Source: Methanoregula sp. UBA471 (GTDB taxonomy: Archaea; Halobacteriota; Methanomicrobia; Methanomicrobiales; Methanospirillaceae). Taken from it: a DNA stretch of 26,732 nucleotides. Location: the NCBI GenBank assembly GCA_002495065.1, contig DADT01000011.1, positions 125 to 26,856 on the forward strand, in the 5' to 3' direction. Positions 1-7,171 of the stretch are shown piece after piece. Each line of letters begins with the position of its first letter. Positions within the stretch are counted from its first letter, which is position 1. A program made the translations under genes and the position numbers. Under the pieces are notes generated by a model. It saw only the letters and a program-made list of their open reading frames with translations. It was not told where the DNA came from and ran no database searches.

Positions 1-83
1 ACCATTACCCACTGGGGCACACGCCGGTTCTGGTCGCATGCTTTTGCCAGCCGTATTTTTCTGCCTTTGCTTAATTTGCTCAT
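1..83 (-). CDS. rpl39e: 50S ribosomal protein L39e, N-terminal part (cut by window edge)
   Basis: The first 27 codons of a very basic small protein start at the ATG complementary to 81-83. The translation begins MSKLSKGRKIRLAKACDQNR and continues RVPQWVMV, which matches the archaeal L39e pattern, including the R-x-P-x-W motif near residue 25. L39e is a roughly 50-residue large-subunit protein lining the exit tunnel, so about half lies outside the window. A purine-rich ribosome binding site (GGTGAAGG on the coding strand) sits just upstream, in the end of the preceding PP-loop gene, 6 bases away. It is the last visible gene of the S19e > PDCD5 > PP-loop > L39e run. Too short to be listed as a long ORF, but recognition is good. 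Confidence 0.9.
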   Translation of the reverse strand, partial: MSKLSKGRKIRLAKACDQNRRVPQWVM

Positions 84-89
84 GTTCCT

Positions 90-692
90 TCACCTGATAC
101 TAACATTGCTTCTTCTGCCGATGACAAGCGATTGTTCATGATGAGCCGGAAACAGGGATGAGGGATCGATGCCGCGGGCGGATAGTGCCTCCCGGATCTC
201 TGTTTCGTAATCACCATTGCTGATCATGCCGGTCTCACCATATTTTACTTCGAAGAACCGGTCTGCGAGCCTGTCAACTTCGGGTTTTACATATCCCAGC
301 AGGGGTCGAACATACGAACACCCTGTCCGGTTGCCCAGACTCTGTACTTCTGCCCTCGAAAGCATCGGTACCCGGTCATTAAACCGTGTGCCGTCACCGA
401 TTACCTGATATTCGGCGGAAAGAGTTTCAACGGCGATCTGGTGTACTGTATTGATTGCATCGTTCGGAAACCCGCACGCATTTACCAGATCTGCCATCTC
501 GTTCAGCAATCCTTCCCGAAATACCCGTTTCTTTAAAGGAAATCCAAGCGCTTGTGCCGCAGCCTCCACCGATGGGATCCGGCGGGACGGGTCGAACACA
601 TATACATTGAGTTCAACCTCGTAATACGTACCCAGCATTATTGCTGCAAGGGAACTGTCCTTTCCGCCGCTGTAGAGCACTCCTGCTTTCAT
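90..692 (-). CDS. PP-loop (N-type ATP pyrophosphatase) family protein of unknown substrate
   Basis: A 200-residue protein with the adenine-nucleotide alpha-hydrolase signature VLYSGGKDSSLA at residues 5-16. This is the SGGxDS PP-loop that binds ATP in tRNA-modifying enzymes, GMP synthase and asparagine synthase-like proteins. A second conserved-looking block, GDGTRFNDR, lies near residue 98. Enzymes of this superfamily adenylate a carbonyl or nucleobase group before attack by sulfur or nitrogen; the substrate cannot be read here. The start ATG overlaps the stop of the PDCD5 gene by one base (TAATG), so the two are translationally coupled. L39e follows after 6 bases. Location among ribosomal genes suggests an RNA or translation-linked role (inference). 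Family assignment is firm; the reaction is not. Confidence 0.85.
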   Translation of the reverse strand: MKAGVLYSGGKDSSLAAIMLGTYYEVELNVYVFDPSRRIPSVEAAAQALGFPLKKRVFREGLLNEMADLVNACGFPNDAINTVHQIAVETLSAEYQVIGDGTRFNDRVPMLSRAEVQSLGNRTGCSYVRPLLGYVKPEVDRLADRFFEVKYGETGMISNGDYETEIREALSARGIDPSSLFPAHHEQSLVIGRRSNVSIR

Positions 693-1030
693 TACTTCCG
701 GGTGATTGTATAGTCACGTCTCGCAGGTGTGAGCTGCCTGAGCAGATCCTTCAGTTGCGAATCCGTGATCTTCTTCTTGAGACGCCCGCTCTGGGCGAGC
801 TGGACGAGTTGCTGCTCAACAGCACTGGCAAAATCCGGTTTCGTCAGTTTGATGGTATTCAGGCGCTCCCGGGCATCAGGCTCGAGAATCGACATAAGCA
901 CCATCTGGATCTGGGATTTTGCCCTCTGCTGGCGTTCGAGCTCATCCTGCATCGCCTGTTGATCGCCTGCCTGCTGCTGCAGCTGCGCCATTCTGCGCTT
1001 GCGGAGTTCACTCAGCTCGTCGTCTCCCAT
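692..1030 (-). CDS. PDCD5/TFAR19-family DNA-binding protein
   Basis: A 112-residue, highly charged helical protein. Residues 1-50 (MGDDELSELRKRRMAQLQQQ and on) form a Glu/Gln/Arg-rich helix. The core from about residue 45 carries the family motif ILEPDARERLNTIKLTKP, and the protein ends in a basic tail, which together define the PDCD5/TFAR19 family. Archaeal members are about 110-120 residues, so this is full length. They are described as DNA-binding proteins, and the eukaryotic homologue takes part in chaperonin and apoptosis biology; the archaeal cellular role is unsettled. A GTGAGGAA ribosome binding site precedes the ATG. The gene follows S19e after 9 bases, the common archaeal order, so an operon is nearly certain. 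Confidence 0.92.
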   Translation of the reverse strand: MGDDELSELRKRRMAQLQQQAGDQQAMQDELERQQRAKSQIQMVLMSILEPDARERLNTIKLTKPDFASAVEQQLVQLAQSGRLKKKITDSQLKDLLRQLTPARRDYTITRK

Positions 1031-1039
1031 GGTAATTCC

Positions 1040-1657
1040 TCACTGTGGTACTTCGGATTTTTCCGGTTTCTTGCTTTCAGCTTTCTTTGCTGCCGGTTTT
1101 TTCTCAGTCTTCTCGCCTTTTTCGGCCTTCTCACCCTTTGCTGCACCGGCTTTCTCAGTTTTCTCAGCCTTCTTCTTGCCTTCAGCTTTCTTGGGTTCTG
1201 GTTCGGCTGTTGCCTTTACGCGTCGTGGCACAGGTGCCGGGGGATTAATCCTGACTTCATGTGCCATGTTATCAAGAAATGCCATGCCAGCGGGTGATAC
1301 TTTTCGGCCGGTCTTGTCATGGATGACGAGTCCTGCAGCTTCCAGCTGCTGGAGGGATTTGCGAAGGATGGATCCACTGCCTTTCCTGAATGCATTCGGC
1401 TTCGAACCACGATTCTTTTTCCCACCGTAAAAACTTCGCATCCTCTCGACACCCAGCGGACCATCGACATAGACACGCCTCAACACAGCCGCCACCCGGA
1501 CAAACCACCAGTCCGGATCTTCTGGCGGCATTTCTTTATGTGCCCCGGTCTTTGCAAAGGAAGCCCATGCCGGTGGAGTAATTTCCTTCCGTTTCCTGAG
1601 CTCCTCTGCGACCTTCCTGATAAGGTGGTCTGCCGAGGCATCGAATACCGTTGTCAT
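1040..1657 (-). CDS. rps19e: 30S ribosomal protein S19e with a long Lys/Glu/Ala-rich C-terminal tail
   Basis: Residues 1 to about 145 are a standard archaeal S19e: the N-terminal FDASADHLIRKVAEELR helix, the W-A-S-F-K-T-G segment, DWWFVRVAAVLRRVYVDGPLG at about 49-69, and the FRKGSGSILRKSLQQLE block. S19e is a small-subunit head protein needed for rRNA maturation. Archaeal S19e is usually about 150 residues. Here a tail of about 60 residues made almost only of K, E, A, G and P, with repeated KAEK/EKTEK units, follows and is likely disordered. The start has a GAGGT ribosome binding site, and a TATA box lies about 57-67 bases upstream. It is the first gene of the PDCD5/PP-loop/L39e operon. The tail explains the long antisense open frames over this stretch. 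Confidence 0.93.
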   Translation of the reverse strand: MTTVFDASADHLIRKVAEELRKRKEITPPAWASFAKTGAHKEMPPEDPDWWFVRVAAVLRRVYVDGPLGVERMRSFYGGKKNRGSKPNAFRKGSGSILRKSLQQLEAAGLVIHDKTGRKVSPAGMAFLDNMAHEVRINPPAPVPRRVKATAEPEPKKAEGKKKAEKTEKAGAAKGEKAEKGEKTEKKPAAKKAESKKPEKSEVPQ

Positions 1658-1713
1658 TTAGGGACCTCACTGTTCATTTTTTTACTAACAGTCTATACAT
1701 ATTCGTAGATAAT

Positions 1714-1724
1714 GTTTTTATACG
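1714..1724 (-). promoter_or_regulatory. TATA box of the S19e operon
   Basis: On the minus strand the bases read CGTATAAAAAC, a strong archaeal TATA box. About 57-67 bases separate it from the S19e ATG, leaving room for a short leader of about 30 bases that contains the GAGGT ribosome binding site. Assigned by position and composition only. Confidence 0.55.
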
Positions 1725-1768
1725 TTTCTGGCAACGGTTCCCCCGCCATACCAGATGAAAATCGCTTG

Positions 1769-2020
1769 TTATTTCCTGGCTGTTTTCCTTTTTTCTTCAA
1801 GCACCATCGTCCTTCCACGTACTTCTACAAGTTTCGCATGTGCTTGGGTGGCAACAACTTCGGGGTCGATTTGTGCATTCTGAAGCCATTTTACTTTGAT
1901 CATCTTTCGTTTCTTAAGTTGTTCCACGATCTCATCGATCATGGTTTCGGTACAGCCCTGTTTACCAATCCATACGGTTGGTTTAAGGTCCTGCATCGAT
2001 CGGTCAGGATGACTGGACAT
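1769..2020 (-). CDS. YhbY/CRM-domain RNA-binding protein
   Basis: An 83-residue protein made of a single CRM (YhbY) domain. Residues 10-40 hold LKPTVWIGKQGCTETMIDEI, carrying the G-K-x-G turn of the family, followed by the basic LKKRKMIKVKWL strand. YhbY-like proteins bind rRNA precursors in bacteria, and CRM domains act in RNA splicing in plants; archaeal stand-alone forms are thought to act in ribosome assembly. The start is supported by a GGTGAGG ribosome binding site located inside the end of the Rpp21 gene, and the two genes overlap by 17 bases. The coupling with an RNase P subunit supports an RNA-processing role. Full length for the family. Confidence 0.88.
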   Translation of the reverse strand: MSSHPDRSMQDLKPTVWIGKQGCTETMIDEIVEQLKKRKMIKVKWLQNAQIDPEVVATQAHAKLVEVRGRTMVLEEKRKTARK

Positions 2021-2330
2021 GAGGCCTCACCAGACGGTAACGGGTCTTTTTATTGCAGGAATGGCAGGTAACAACTACATTTCCCCGGTGTACCCGCACA
2101 CGCATATTCCTTCCCGGTACGAGAAATGAATAACAGTAATGGCAATACTGCCGGCGGAGCTCCCGATCGATTCGGATCCGCTGACGCATCGCAATCTTTC
2201 GTGCGATATCCACATAACGGTTGCTCCGTTCGGGATGCGCCCCAGATTCCTGTCCTGCCTGTTCGAACAGGATATGAATGCGCTCCCTCGCGATCTTCTT
2301 TGTCGCAGGATTGCGGGATTTCTCTTTCAT
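2004..2330 (-). CDS. rnp4: Ribonuclease P protein component 4 (Rpp21/Rpr2)
   Basis: A 108-residue basic protein. Residues 1-50 form the helical N-terminus (ATKKIARERIHILFEQAGQE). A zinc ribbon follows, with the two Cys pairs CHYC near residue 63 and CHSC near residue 93, and the RRQYCHYC and NMRVRVHRG segments typical of archaeal Rpp21. Rpp21 partners Rpp29 to activate the RNA subunit that trims the 5' leader of pre-tRNA. Length fits the family (about 100-120). A minus-strand TATA-like TTTTATAT at about 2374-2384 lies around 45-55 bases upstream. It overlaps the YhbY-type gene downstream, so the pair is likely one transcript. Confidence 0.9.
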   Translation of the reverse strand: MKEKSRNPATKKIARERIHILFEQAGQESGAHPERSNRYVDIARKIAMRQRIRIDRELRRQYCHYCYSFLVPGRNMRVRVHRGNVVVTCHSCNKKTRYRLVRPHVQSS

Positions 2331-2435
2331 TGTCTCGTTACATTGCTCCCGGATGTGGTAATCTATCAGCGTAAGGGATATAAAAGGAACGGTGATTTTT
2401 ACATTCCCGGGGATTGCAATCAGAATTGTGAAAAA

Positions 2436-3044
2436 TCAGGTCATCCTGACATTTCTTCCGTCTGTCACCAGTTTTTCTTCACAGAAAAGCCGGATTGCCT
2501 CGGGGAGACATTCATGCTCCTGCTTCAGGATCCGCTCCGCAAGCAACTCCTCATCATCCCCCTCAAGCACGGTTACACAGCGCTGGAGAATGATCGGGCC
2601 GCAATCGAGACTTTCGTCGACGAAATGAACCGTGCAACCGGATACCTTCACACCGTAATTTATTGCCTGCTGCTGGGCGTGCAACCCGGTAAAGCTCGGA
2701 AGAAGGGCCGGATGTATATTCATTATTTTTCCGCGAAATTCGTGGACAATGCTGGTGCCGAGGATGCGCATATAACCTGCAAGCACGAAGAGATCCGCAT
2801 CGGCCTGCTGCATTGCCAGGAGAAGGGCGCGTTCATACATCTCCCGCGAGGGAAACAATGAATAATCGATGATTTTTACCGGAATACCGGCCTTTTCAGC
2901 CCTCTCAACCGCATATGCCTTGGGATTGTCCGTAATAAGTGCGACGCAAACCGCAGGGATTTTCCCATGATGAATAGCTTCGATCACTTCCTGGAAGTTC
3001 GAACCCCTGCCTGATGCCAGTACTGCGATGCGTTTTTTCATCAT
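2436..3044 (-). CDS. purN: Phosphoribosylglycinamide formyltransferase (GART)
   Basis: A 202-residue enzyme of purine synthesis that transfers a formyl group from 10-formyltetrahydrofolate (or the methanogen's equivalent cofactor) to GAR. Visible signatures: IAVLASGRGSNFQ near the N-terminus (phosphate-binding loop), LAGYMRILG, the catalytic NIHPALLPSF block with Asn and His, the following GLHAQQQAINYGVKVSGCTVHFV, and DESLDCGPII with the catalytic Asp. Length matches PurN (about 190-215). Two adjacent ATG codons (3042-3044 and 3039-3041) are possible starts; AGGG upstream fits the second slightly better. It reads as its own unit, 40 bases downstream of the CorC-like gene. Confidence 0.95.
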   Translation of the reverse strand: MMKKRIAVLASGRGSNFQEVIEAIHHGKIPAVCVALITDNPKAYAVERAEKAGIPVKIIDYSLFPSREMYERALLLAMQQADADLFVLAGYMRILGTSIVHEFRGKIMNIHPALLPSFTGLHAQQQAINYGVKVSGCTVHFVDESLDCGPIILQRCVTVLEGDDEELLAERILKQEHECLPEAIRLFCEEKLVTDGRNVRMT

Positions 3045-3084
3045 GTTCCCTGTCGGTGGTATGTCTGAATTTTTCTTAATGGTC

Positions 3085-4347
3085 TTACTCCCCTTTTTCC
3101 TGATGGATCACTATCTTTACCTTCACGATACGCCGTCCATGCATCTGCATCACTACCAGGGAGATCTTTCCATCGTTGATCTCTATTTTTTCCCCGGGAT
3201 GCAGAGGGATATGCCCCAGCCGGTCAATAACGAGCCCTCCGATAGTTTCATAGGATTCGTCCGTCGGAAGGTTAAGCGTCATCCTCTCGTTGATGTCATC
3301 GACCCACATCTGTGCATCAACCGCAAATACACCTTCAGAGATATTCTGGATCTCAGGCTCTTCCTTATCATATTCGTCAAGGATGTCTCCGACAATTTCC
3401 TCAAGGATATCCTCGACAGTTACAATTCCGACAAAACTGCTGTACTCATCGATGACGATCGCCATCTGGACGCGGTGCACCTGAAGTTCTTTTAGTAAGT
3501 CGTCAATTTTCTTGGTTTCGGGTACAAACATCGGGTCATACATGACCTCTTTGATTGTCGAGTCTTTACGGTGCGAGACCATCGCGGAGAAGACATCCTT
3601 AACATTCAGTATCCCGGTGATATTGTCAATCTGGTCATGATACACAGGAATACGTGAAAAACCGGTCTCATTGAAGATCCGTATCGCTTCTTCAAAGGTT
3701 ACCGTGTCTTCCATGAGGGTAACATCAACCCGTGGGGTCATGATCTCGCGTGCGGTGGTGTCGGCAAATTCCAGCACCGAGTAAAGCATGTCCTGCTCTC
3801 CCTGTTCAATGGTACCATCCTCTTTGCCAACATCGATCCATTCCTTAATCTCCTCTTCGGTCACTGCCGGTTCGCATATCTCCTTACCCATACCGAACTT
3901 CGGACTAATCTTCTCGACGAACCATATGAGTGGGATAAAAACACGGGAAAGGAAAAGAATGACCGGAGCTACGGCAAGCGCAAATGAATCCGATGCCCTG
4001 GAAGCATAAATCTTGGGGCCGATCTCCCCGAAAAAGAGGAGGACGATAACAACAAACCCGGTCGCTATACCGATACCGATATCGCCAAACATCTGTATGG
4101 CGATCGAAGTAGCAAGTGCTGCTGCTGCGACATTGACGATATTATTACCAATCAGGATGGTGATGAGCAGGTGTTCCGGGGATTCTTTTAATGCTGCTAC
4201 AGCCTGTGAACCGTGCTTTCCTTCATTGACAAGTGTCCTTGCCTTTGCACGGGTGATCGAGATAAGGGCAACTTCAGTACTTGAAAAAAACGCCGACAGA
4301 ATGATACAGATGATGAAGAGCAGGATTTCAAGGATATCCTGGATCAT
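3085..4347 (-). CDS. DUF21/CBS/CorC-HlyC membrane protein (CNNM-type transporter family)
   Basis: A 420-residue protein with three parts: a DUF21 membrane domain of about 190 residues with four hydrophobic segments (for example ILEILLFIICIILSAFF and IATGFVVIVLLFF), a pair of CBS domains (about 200-325; MTPRVDVTLMEDTVTFEEAI and the second repeat with EYSSFVGIVTVEDILEEIVG), and a C-terminal CorC/HlyC domain (about 335-415). Relatives include CNNM/CorC proteins linked to magnesium or other cation efflux; the CBS pair binds adenine nucleotides in studied members. Older 'hemolysin' labels are misleading. A complete gene, no visible damage. Ion specificity cannot be read from the sequence. Confidence 0.92.
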   Translation of the reverse strand: MIQDILEILLFIICIILSAFFSSTEVALISITRAKARTLVNEGKHGSQAVAALKESPEHLLITILIGNNIVNVAAAALATSIAIQMFGDIGIGIATGFVVIVLLFFGEIGPKIYASRASDSFALAVAPVILFLSRVFIPLIWFVEKISPKFGMGKEICEPAVTEEEIKEWIDVGKEDGTIEQGEQDMLYSVLEFADTTAREIMTPRVDVTLMEDTVTFEEAIRIFNETGFSRIPVYHDQIDNITGILNVKDVFSAMVSHRKDSTIKEVMYDPMFVPETKKIDDLLKELQVHRVQMAIVIDEYSSFVGIVTVEDILEEIVGDILDEYDKEEPEIQNISEGVFAVDAQMWVDDINERMTLNLPTDESYETIGGLVIDRLGHIPLHPGEKIEINDGKISLVVMQMHGRRIVKVKIVIHQEKGE

Positions 4348-4442
4348 CGCTTTTCACGCCGTGCCGGTGCACGCAGATTATTGTTGATCATAAATAAAAA
4401 TACACTATCCTATTCGGGATGGAATTACATAAAACCAGCGCT

Positions 4443-5264
4443 TTAATCCATATATTCCCGCATAAAGGCACAATCGCGGGCAAGCAATAAAATCTTTTCT
4501 TCATGAGACAGGGGATGCGGCAGGTTCAGGTCTTCGATCTCGAGAGTAAGGCTTCCTTTGAAGTCGTGCTCTTTCAATGATTCCATAACCCGGGCCATTG
4601 ACCTGTGCCGGTCGAGAGGGTAGTGCGCTTTCCCGTTATCAAACCGGCTGATATGCACATTGATCAGCCTGTCGGAACAGAGGTCAATATACCGGAGAGG
4701 CTCGTCTTCAGATTTTGACATTGCATGGGCAACATCGAGCGTAAAGAACAACCACGGCTCTTCGTCAAGCAGCGAACGCATGCGTTCCGGTGTGCAGAGT
4801 AAGGAGTTGACGATTGGTTCCATGTTTTCCATGCCGATTTTAATCGAATTGCTGGTTGCCACCTCGCGGATTGCGGAAACAAAGTGATCAAATCGTTCGA
4901 AGTCTGCCGGACTGGGGGGTCGTTTCGCTGTTCTTCGGCCGGGGTGTACGGTAAGGACATGTGCTCCAAGCTGCTCTGCAATCGTGACAGCACGGACAGA
5001 ATATTCCACGGAAACCCGTGCCACGTCAGGATTGATGGAACAGGGATTCATGTCGAGAATGGGGGCATGGACAGTCAGCGTCGTAATTTCGGGATGGTCC
5101 TTCCTGCATGCAATCACCTCATTCACCGGAAGGTCACGAAGCCAGAAATGCGGTGTCTCCAGCCAGAACTCCATGGCATTTAAGCCGGCCCGGGATACAA
5201 ACGAGAATATTTCCCCAACGGTATATTCATGAAAGAACATACTCGAAACCGAGAAGGAAACCAT
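4443..5264 (-). CDS. Sugar phosphate isomerase/epimerase-like TIM-barrel protein
   Basis: A 273-residue protein of the xylose isomerase-like/AP endonuclease 2 superfamily. Putative metal ligands lie at strand ends: MEFWLETPHFW near residue 31, LTVHAPILDMNP near 62, LTVHPGRR near 100, KIGMENMEP near 142, FTLDVAHA near 171, INVHISRFD near 196 with the following YPLDRHR, and LTLEIED near 239. This His/Glu/Asp pattern suggests a divalent-metal enzyme acting on a sugar, or less likely an AP endonuclease. The substrate is unknown. The start codon lies 42 bases from the divergent xseA ATG, so both promoters share a very short region. Superfamily placement is firm, specific function open. Confidence 0.82.
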   Translation of the reverse strand: MVSFSVSSMFFHEYTVGEIFSFVSRAGLNAMEFWLETPHFWLRDLPVNEVIACRKDHPEITTLTVHAPILDMNPCSINPDVARVSVEYSVRAVTIAEQLGAHVLTVHPGRRTAKRPPSPADFERFDHFVSAIREVATSNSIKIGMENMEPIVNSLLCTPERMRSLLDEEPWLFFTLDVAHAMSKSEDEPLRYIDLCSDRLINVHISRFDNGKAHYPLDRHRSMARVMESLKEHDFKGSLTLEIEDLNLPHPLSHEEKILLLARDCAFMREYMD

Positions 5265-5306
5265 GGTAGTACTACTTCATATGCCGTTTTAGCCTAATAA
5301 TTGTTG

Positions 5307-6557
5307 ATGGACTGGTTCAATCGCCCTGATGTCGCTGCCGTTCCTGAAAGGGCACCATTGCGGGTCTCTGAACTTTCAGCGATTATTGAAAGCCTCCTGG
5401 ACAATCCGATCCTTCAGGATATCCTGGTCCGTGGCGAAGTGACTAACTATACGCATCACGCACGGGGGCACCGCTACTTCTCGCTCTCTGAAAAAGGTGG
5501 GGGTAACACCGCTGCGGTTATCAAATGTGTCATGTGGTGGTCCGATGCAGAGCGGCTTTCTTTCATCCCTTCTGAGGGAATGGAGGTAATGGTCACCGGA
5601 ACGGTCAGGGCGTATGCGCCGCATGGAGCATACCAGCTCCAGGTTAAAGAAATACATAAAGCCGGTCTTGGCGAGAAATTCCTGCTTATTGAACAGTGGA
5701 AACGGCAACTTGCTGCCGAAGGGTGTTTTTCTCCGGAACGGAAACGCTGCCTCCCCGCATTCCCCGTACGCGTCGGTGTGGTCACTTCAGAAACGGGCGC
5801 CGTAATCCATGATATCCGGACTGTCGTAGGGAGACGGTACCCCCTGGAAATTATCATCTCACCCACCGCGGTCCAGGGTGAACAGGCACACCGGGAGATT
5901 GCCTGCGCTATTTCCCGCCTTGCCGGCATGGTTGACGTGATGATCGTCGCACGGGGAGGAGGCAGCTTTGAGGATTTGTTCCCTTTCAACCACCCGGATG
6001 TTGTGCGGGCAATCGTTGCCTGCCCTGTACCGGTTGTCAGCGCAATAGGGCATGAAGTGGATGTTACGTTAAGCGATCTCGCTGCAGACCTCCGGGCTGC
6101 GACACCCTCGGCCGCAGCAGAACTGGCAGTACCGGACCGGCTGGTGCTGGCAGCCCGGGTACAGGACCTCAAAGGGAGACTGAATGCGGCTTTGCAGGAC
6201 AGGGTTGCCTGGGCATGGGATGAAATTTCCGATCTCTGCGACCGTCTCCGCCCGCAGAAGTTCTGCCGTAAACTGGAAGAGCGGAAACAGAACATCGCTG
6301 ACCTTTCAGACAGGCTCGAACGAGCTTTTTCAAACCTGCTCGGGCGCAAACGCCTGTTGCTCGCGGAGATGAAGACTGCACTGGACAGCCGGAACCCCCT
6401 CGCTGTCCTTGCCCGGGGTTATTGTGTTGCGGAGAAGAGCGGGACGGTCGTAAAGAGTGCGAACGCTATAACAAAGGGAGATCGGATGAAAATCAGGTTC
6501 TATGAAGGCAGCGTCCAGGTAATCGTGGAAAAGGTGGATCATGAAAGAAACCTATGA
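5307..6557 (+). CDS. xseA: Exodeoxyribonuclease VII large subunit
   Basis: A protein of about 416 residues. It has an N-terminal OB-fold (RVSELSAIIESLLDNPILQD, then GEVTNYTHHARGHRYFSLSE), which binds DNA. The catalytic domain carries FPVRVGVVTSETGAVIHDIR, the signature IVARGGGSFEDLFPFN, and VVSAIGHEVDVTLSDLAADL followed by RAATPSAAAELAVP; the H and D of GHEVD and the R of ARGGGS are the conserved catalytic positions. A coiled-coil region (about 270-360) precedes the C-terminal strand region (LARGYCVAEK). The enzyme degrades single-stranded DNA from both ends together with XseB. ATG at 5307 is preferred over the in-frame TTG codons at 5301 and 5304; no clear ribosome binding site is seen, so a leaderless start is possible. 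It overlaps xseB by 17 bases. Confidence 0.94.
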   Translation: MDWFNRPDVAAVPERAPLRVSELSAIIESLLDNPILQDILVRGEVTNYTHHARGHRYFSLSEKGGGNTAAVIKCVMWWSDAERLSFIPSEGMEVMVTGTVRAYAPHGAYQLQVKEIHKAGLGEKFLLIEQWKRQLAAEGCFSPERKRCLPAFPVRVGVVTSETGAVIHDIRTVVGRRYPLEIIISPTAVQGEQAHREIACAISRLAGMVDVMIVARGGGSFEDLFPFNHPDVVRAIVACPVPVVSAIGHEVDVTLSDLAADLRAATPSAAAELAVPDRLVLAARVQDLKGRLNAALQDRVAWAWDEISDLCDRLRPQKFCRKLEERKQNIADLSDRLERAFSNLLGRKRLLLAEMKTALDSRNPLAVLARGYCVAEKSGTVVKSANAITKGDRMKIRFYEGSVQVIVEKVDHERNL

Positions 6558-6726
6558 GACAAAAATCGAACAATTAAGAAAGATCATTGGAAAGATCGAG
6601 GACGGGAACACCGGGCTTGATGAGAGCATACAGCTGTATGAACAGGGCGCAGCGCTGGTGAAACAGTGCGAGATACTGCTTACTGAAGCGGAATTAAAAA
6701 TTACCACGCTCAGCCGGGACGCATAG
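6541..6726 (+). CDS. xseB: Exodeoxyribonuclease VII small subunit
   Basis: A 61-residue, two-helix protein with the XseB pattern YETKIEQLRKIIGKIEDGNT, GLDESIQLYEQG and the following ALVKQCEILLTEAE. Several copies of this subunit coat the coiled coil of XseA in the exonuclease VII complex. The ATG lies inside the end of xseA (17-base overlap), so the pair is coupled. Length is near the lower end for the family (usually 60-80). Its 3' end overlaps the convergent DUF371 gene by 17 bases. Confidence 0.93.
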   Translation: MKETYETKIEQLRKIIGKIEDGNTGLDESIQLYEQGAALVKQCEILLTEAELKITTLSRDA

Positions 6727-7138
6727 CTGTCAGCGTTACAATCATATCTTTCCCTGCGGCAAGGTTTGCCACAAGTGCTTTTGGCAGGGTAGCTGCTACG
6801 TGATCGGACAGGATACCGATTGTCCGTCCACAGATGAAAGTACTCCGTCGCCAGACCAGGTCTGTCGGATGGTGTAGTGTCAGACCGGAAGAGCCTCTTG
6901 ATTTCACCTCAACGGTAATCCCGTCGCATGCGAGCCGGGTAACCAGGACCGCATCGTCGTGACATAACACCCGTTTGAATTCGGCGGAAAGACCACAACA
7001 TCCTTTGTCCGCTGCAATACCGATAATGCAGTTACCATTTTTCGTGAGGTGATTCTCACAAGTCACCTCAAAGGTCGTCGGATGGTTGCCAAGGACAAAG
7101 GGATGTCCCCTGCAAACAATGGTTTCCTGAGCCTCCAT
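6710..7138 (-). CDS. DUF371 family protein
   Basis: A 142-residue protein with the archaeal DUF371 pattern: an N-terminal CRGHPFVLGNHPTTFEVT segment, then LTKNGNCIIGIAADKGC, a beta-rich middle, the block LVWRRSTFICGRTIGI at about 93-108, and a C-terminal LPKALVANLAAGKDMIVTLT segment. No biochemical role is established for the family that I know of. Conserved His, Asp, Cys and Lys residues would allow nucleic-acid or small-ligand binding, but this is not shown. The gene is convergent with xseB, overlapping it by 17 bases, and divergent from the zinc-ribbon gene with only 33 bases between starts. Confidence 0.85.
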   Translation of the reverse strand: MEAQETIVCRGHPFVLGNHPTTFEVTCENHLTKNGNCIIGIAADKGCCGLSAEFKRVLCHDDAVLVTRLACDGITVEVKSRGSSGLTLHHPTDLVWRRSTFICGRTIGILSDHVAATLPKALVANLAAGKDMIVTLTAMRPG

Positions 7139-7171
7139 GCTTTATCATGTGAGGGTTGCCATTCATATTCA

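Noticed and set aside
641..1297. 218-residue open frame on the plus strand
   Set aside because: It is antisense to PDCD5 and S19e. The Leu/Phe/Ser-rich translation comes from the Lys/Glu-rich S19e tail read backwards.
2139..2861. 240-residue plus-strand open frame
   Set aside because: It is antisense to purN and Rpp21, both of which show clear family motifs on the minus strand.
5474..6349. 291-residue minus-strand open frame
   Set aside because: It is antisense to xseA, whose catalytic motifs are intact. The Arg/Ser/Thr-rich translation is typical of a shadow frame.
7049..7171. 41-residue extension of the zinc-ribbon protein
   Set aside because: It crosses the start of the divergent DUF371 gene, and the zinc ribbon begins directly after ATG 7172.
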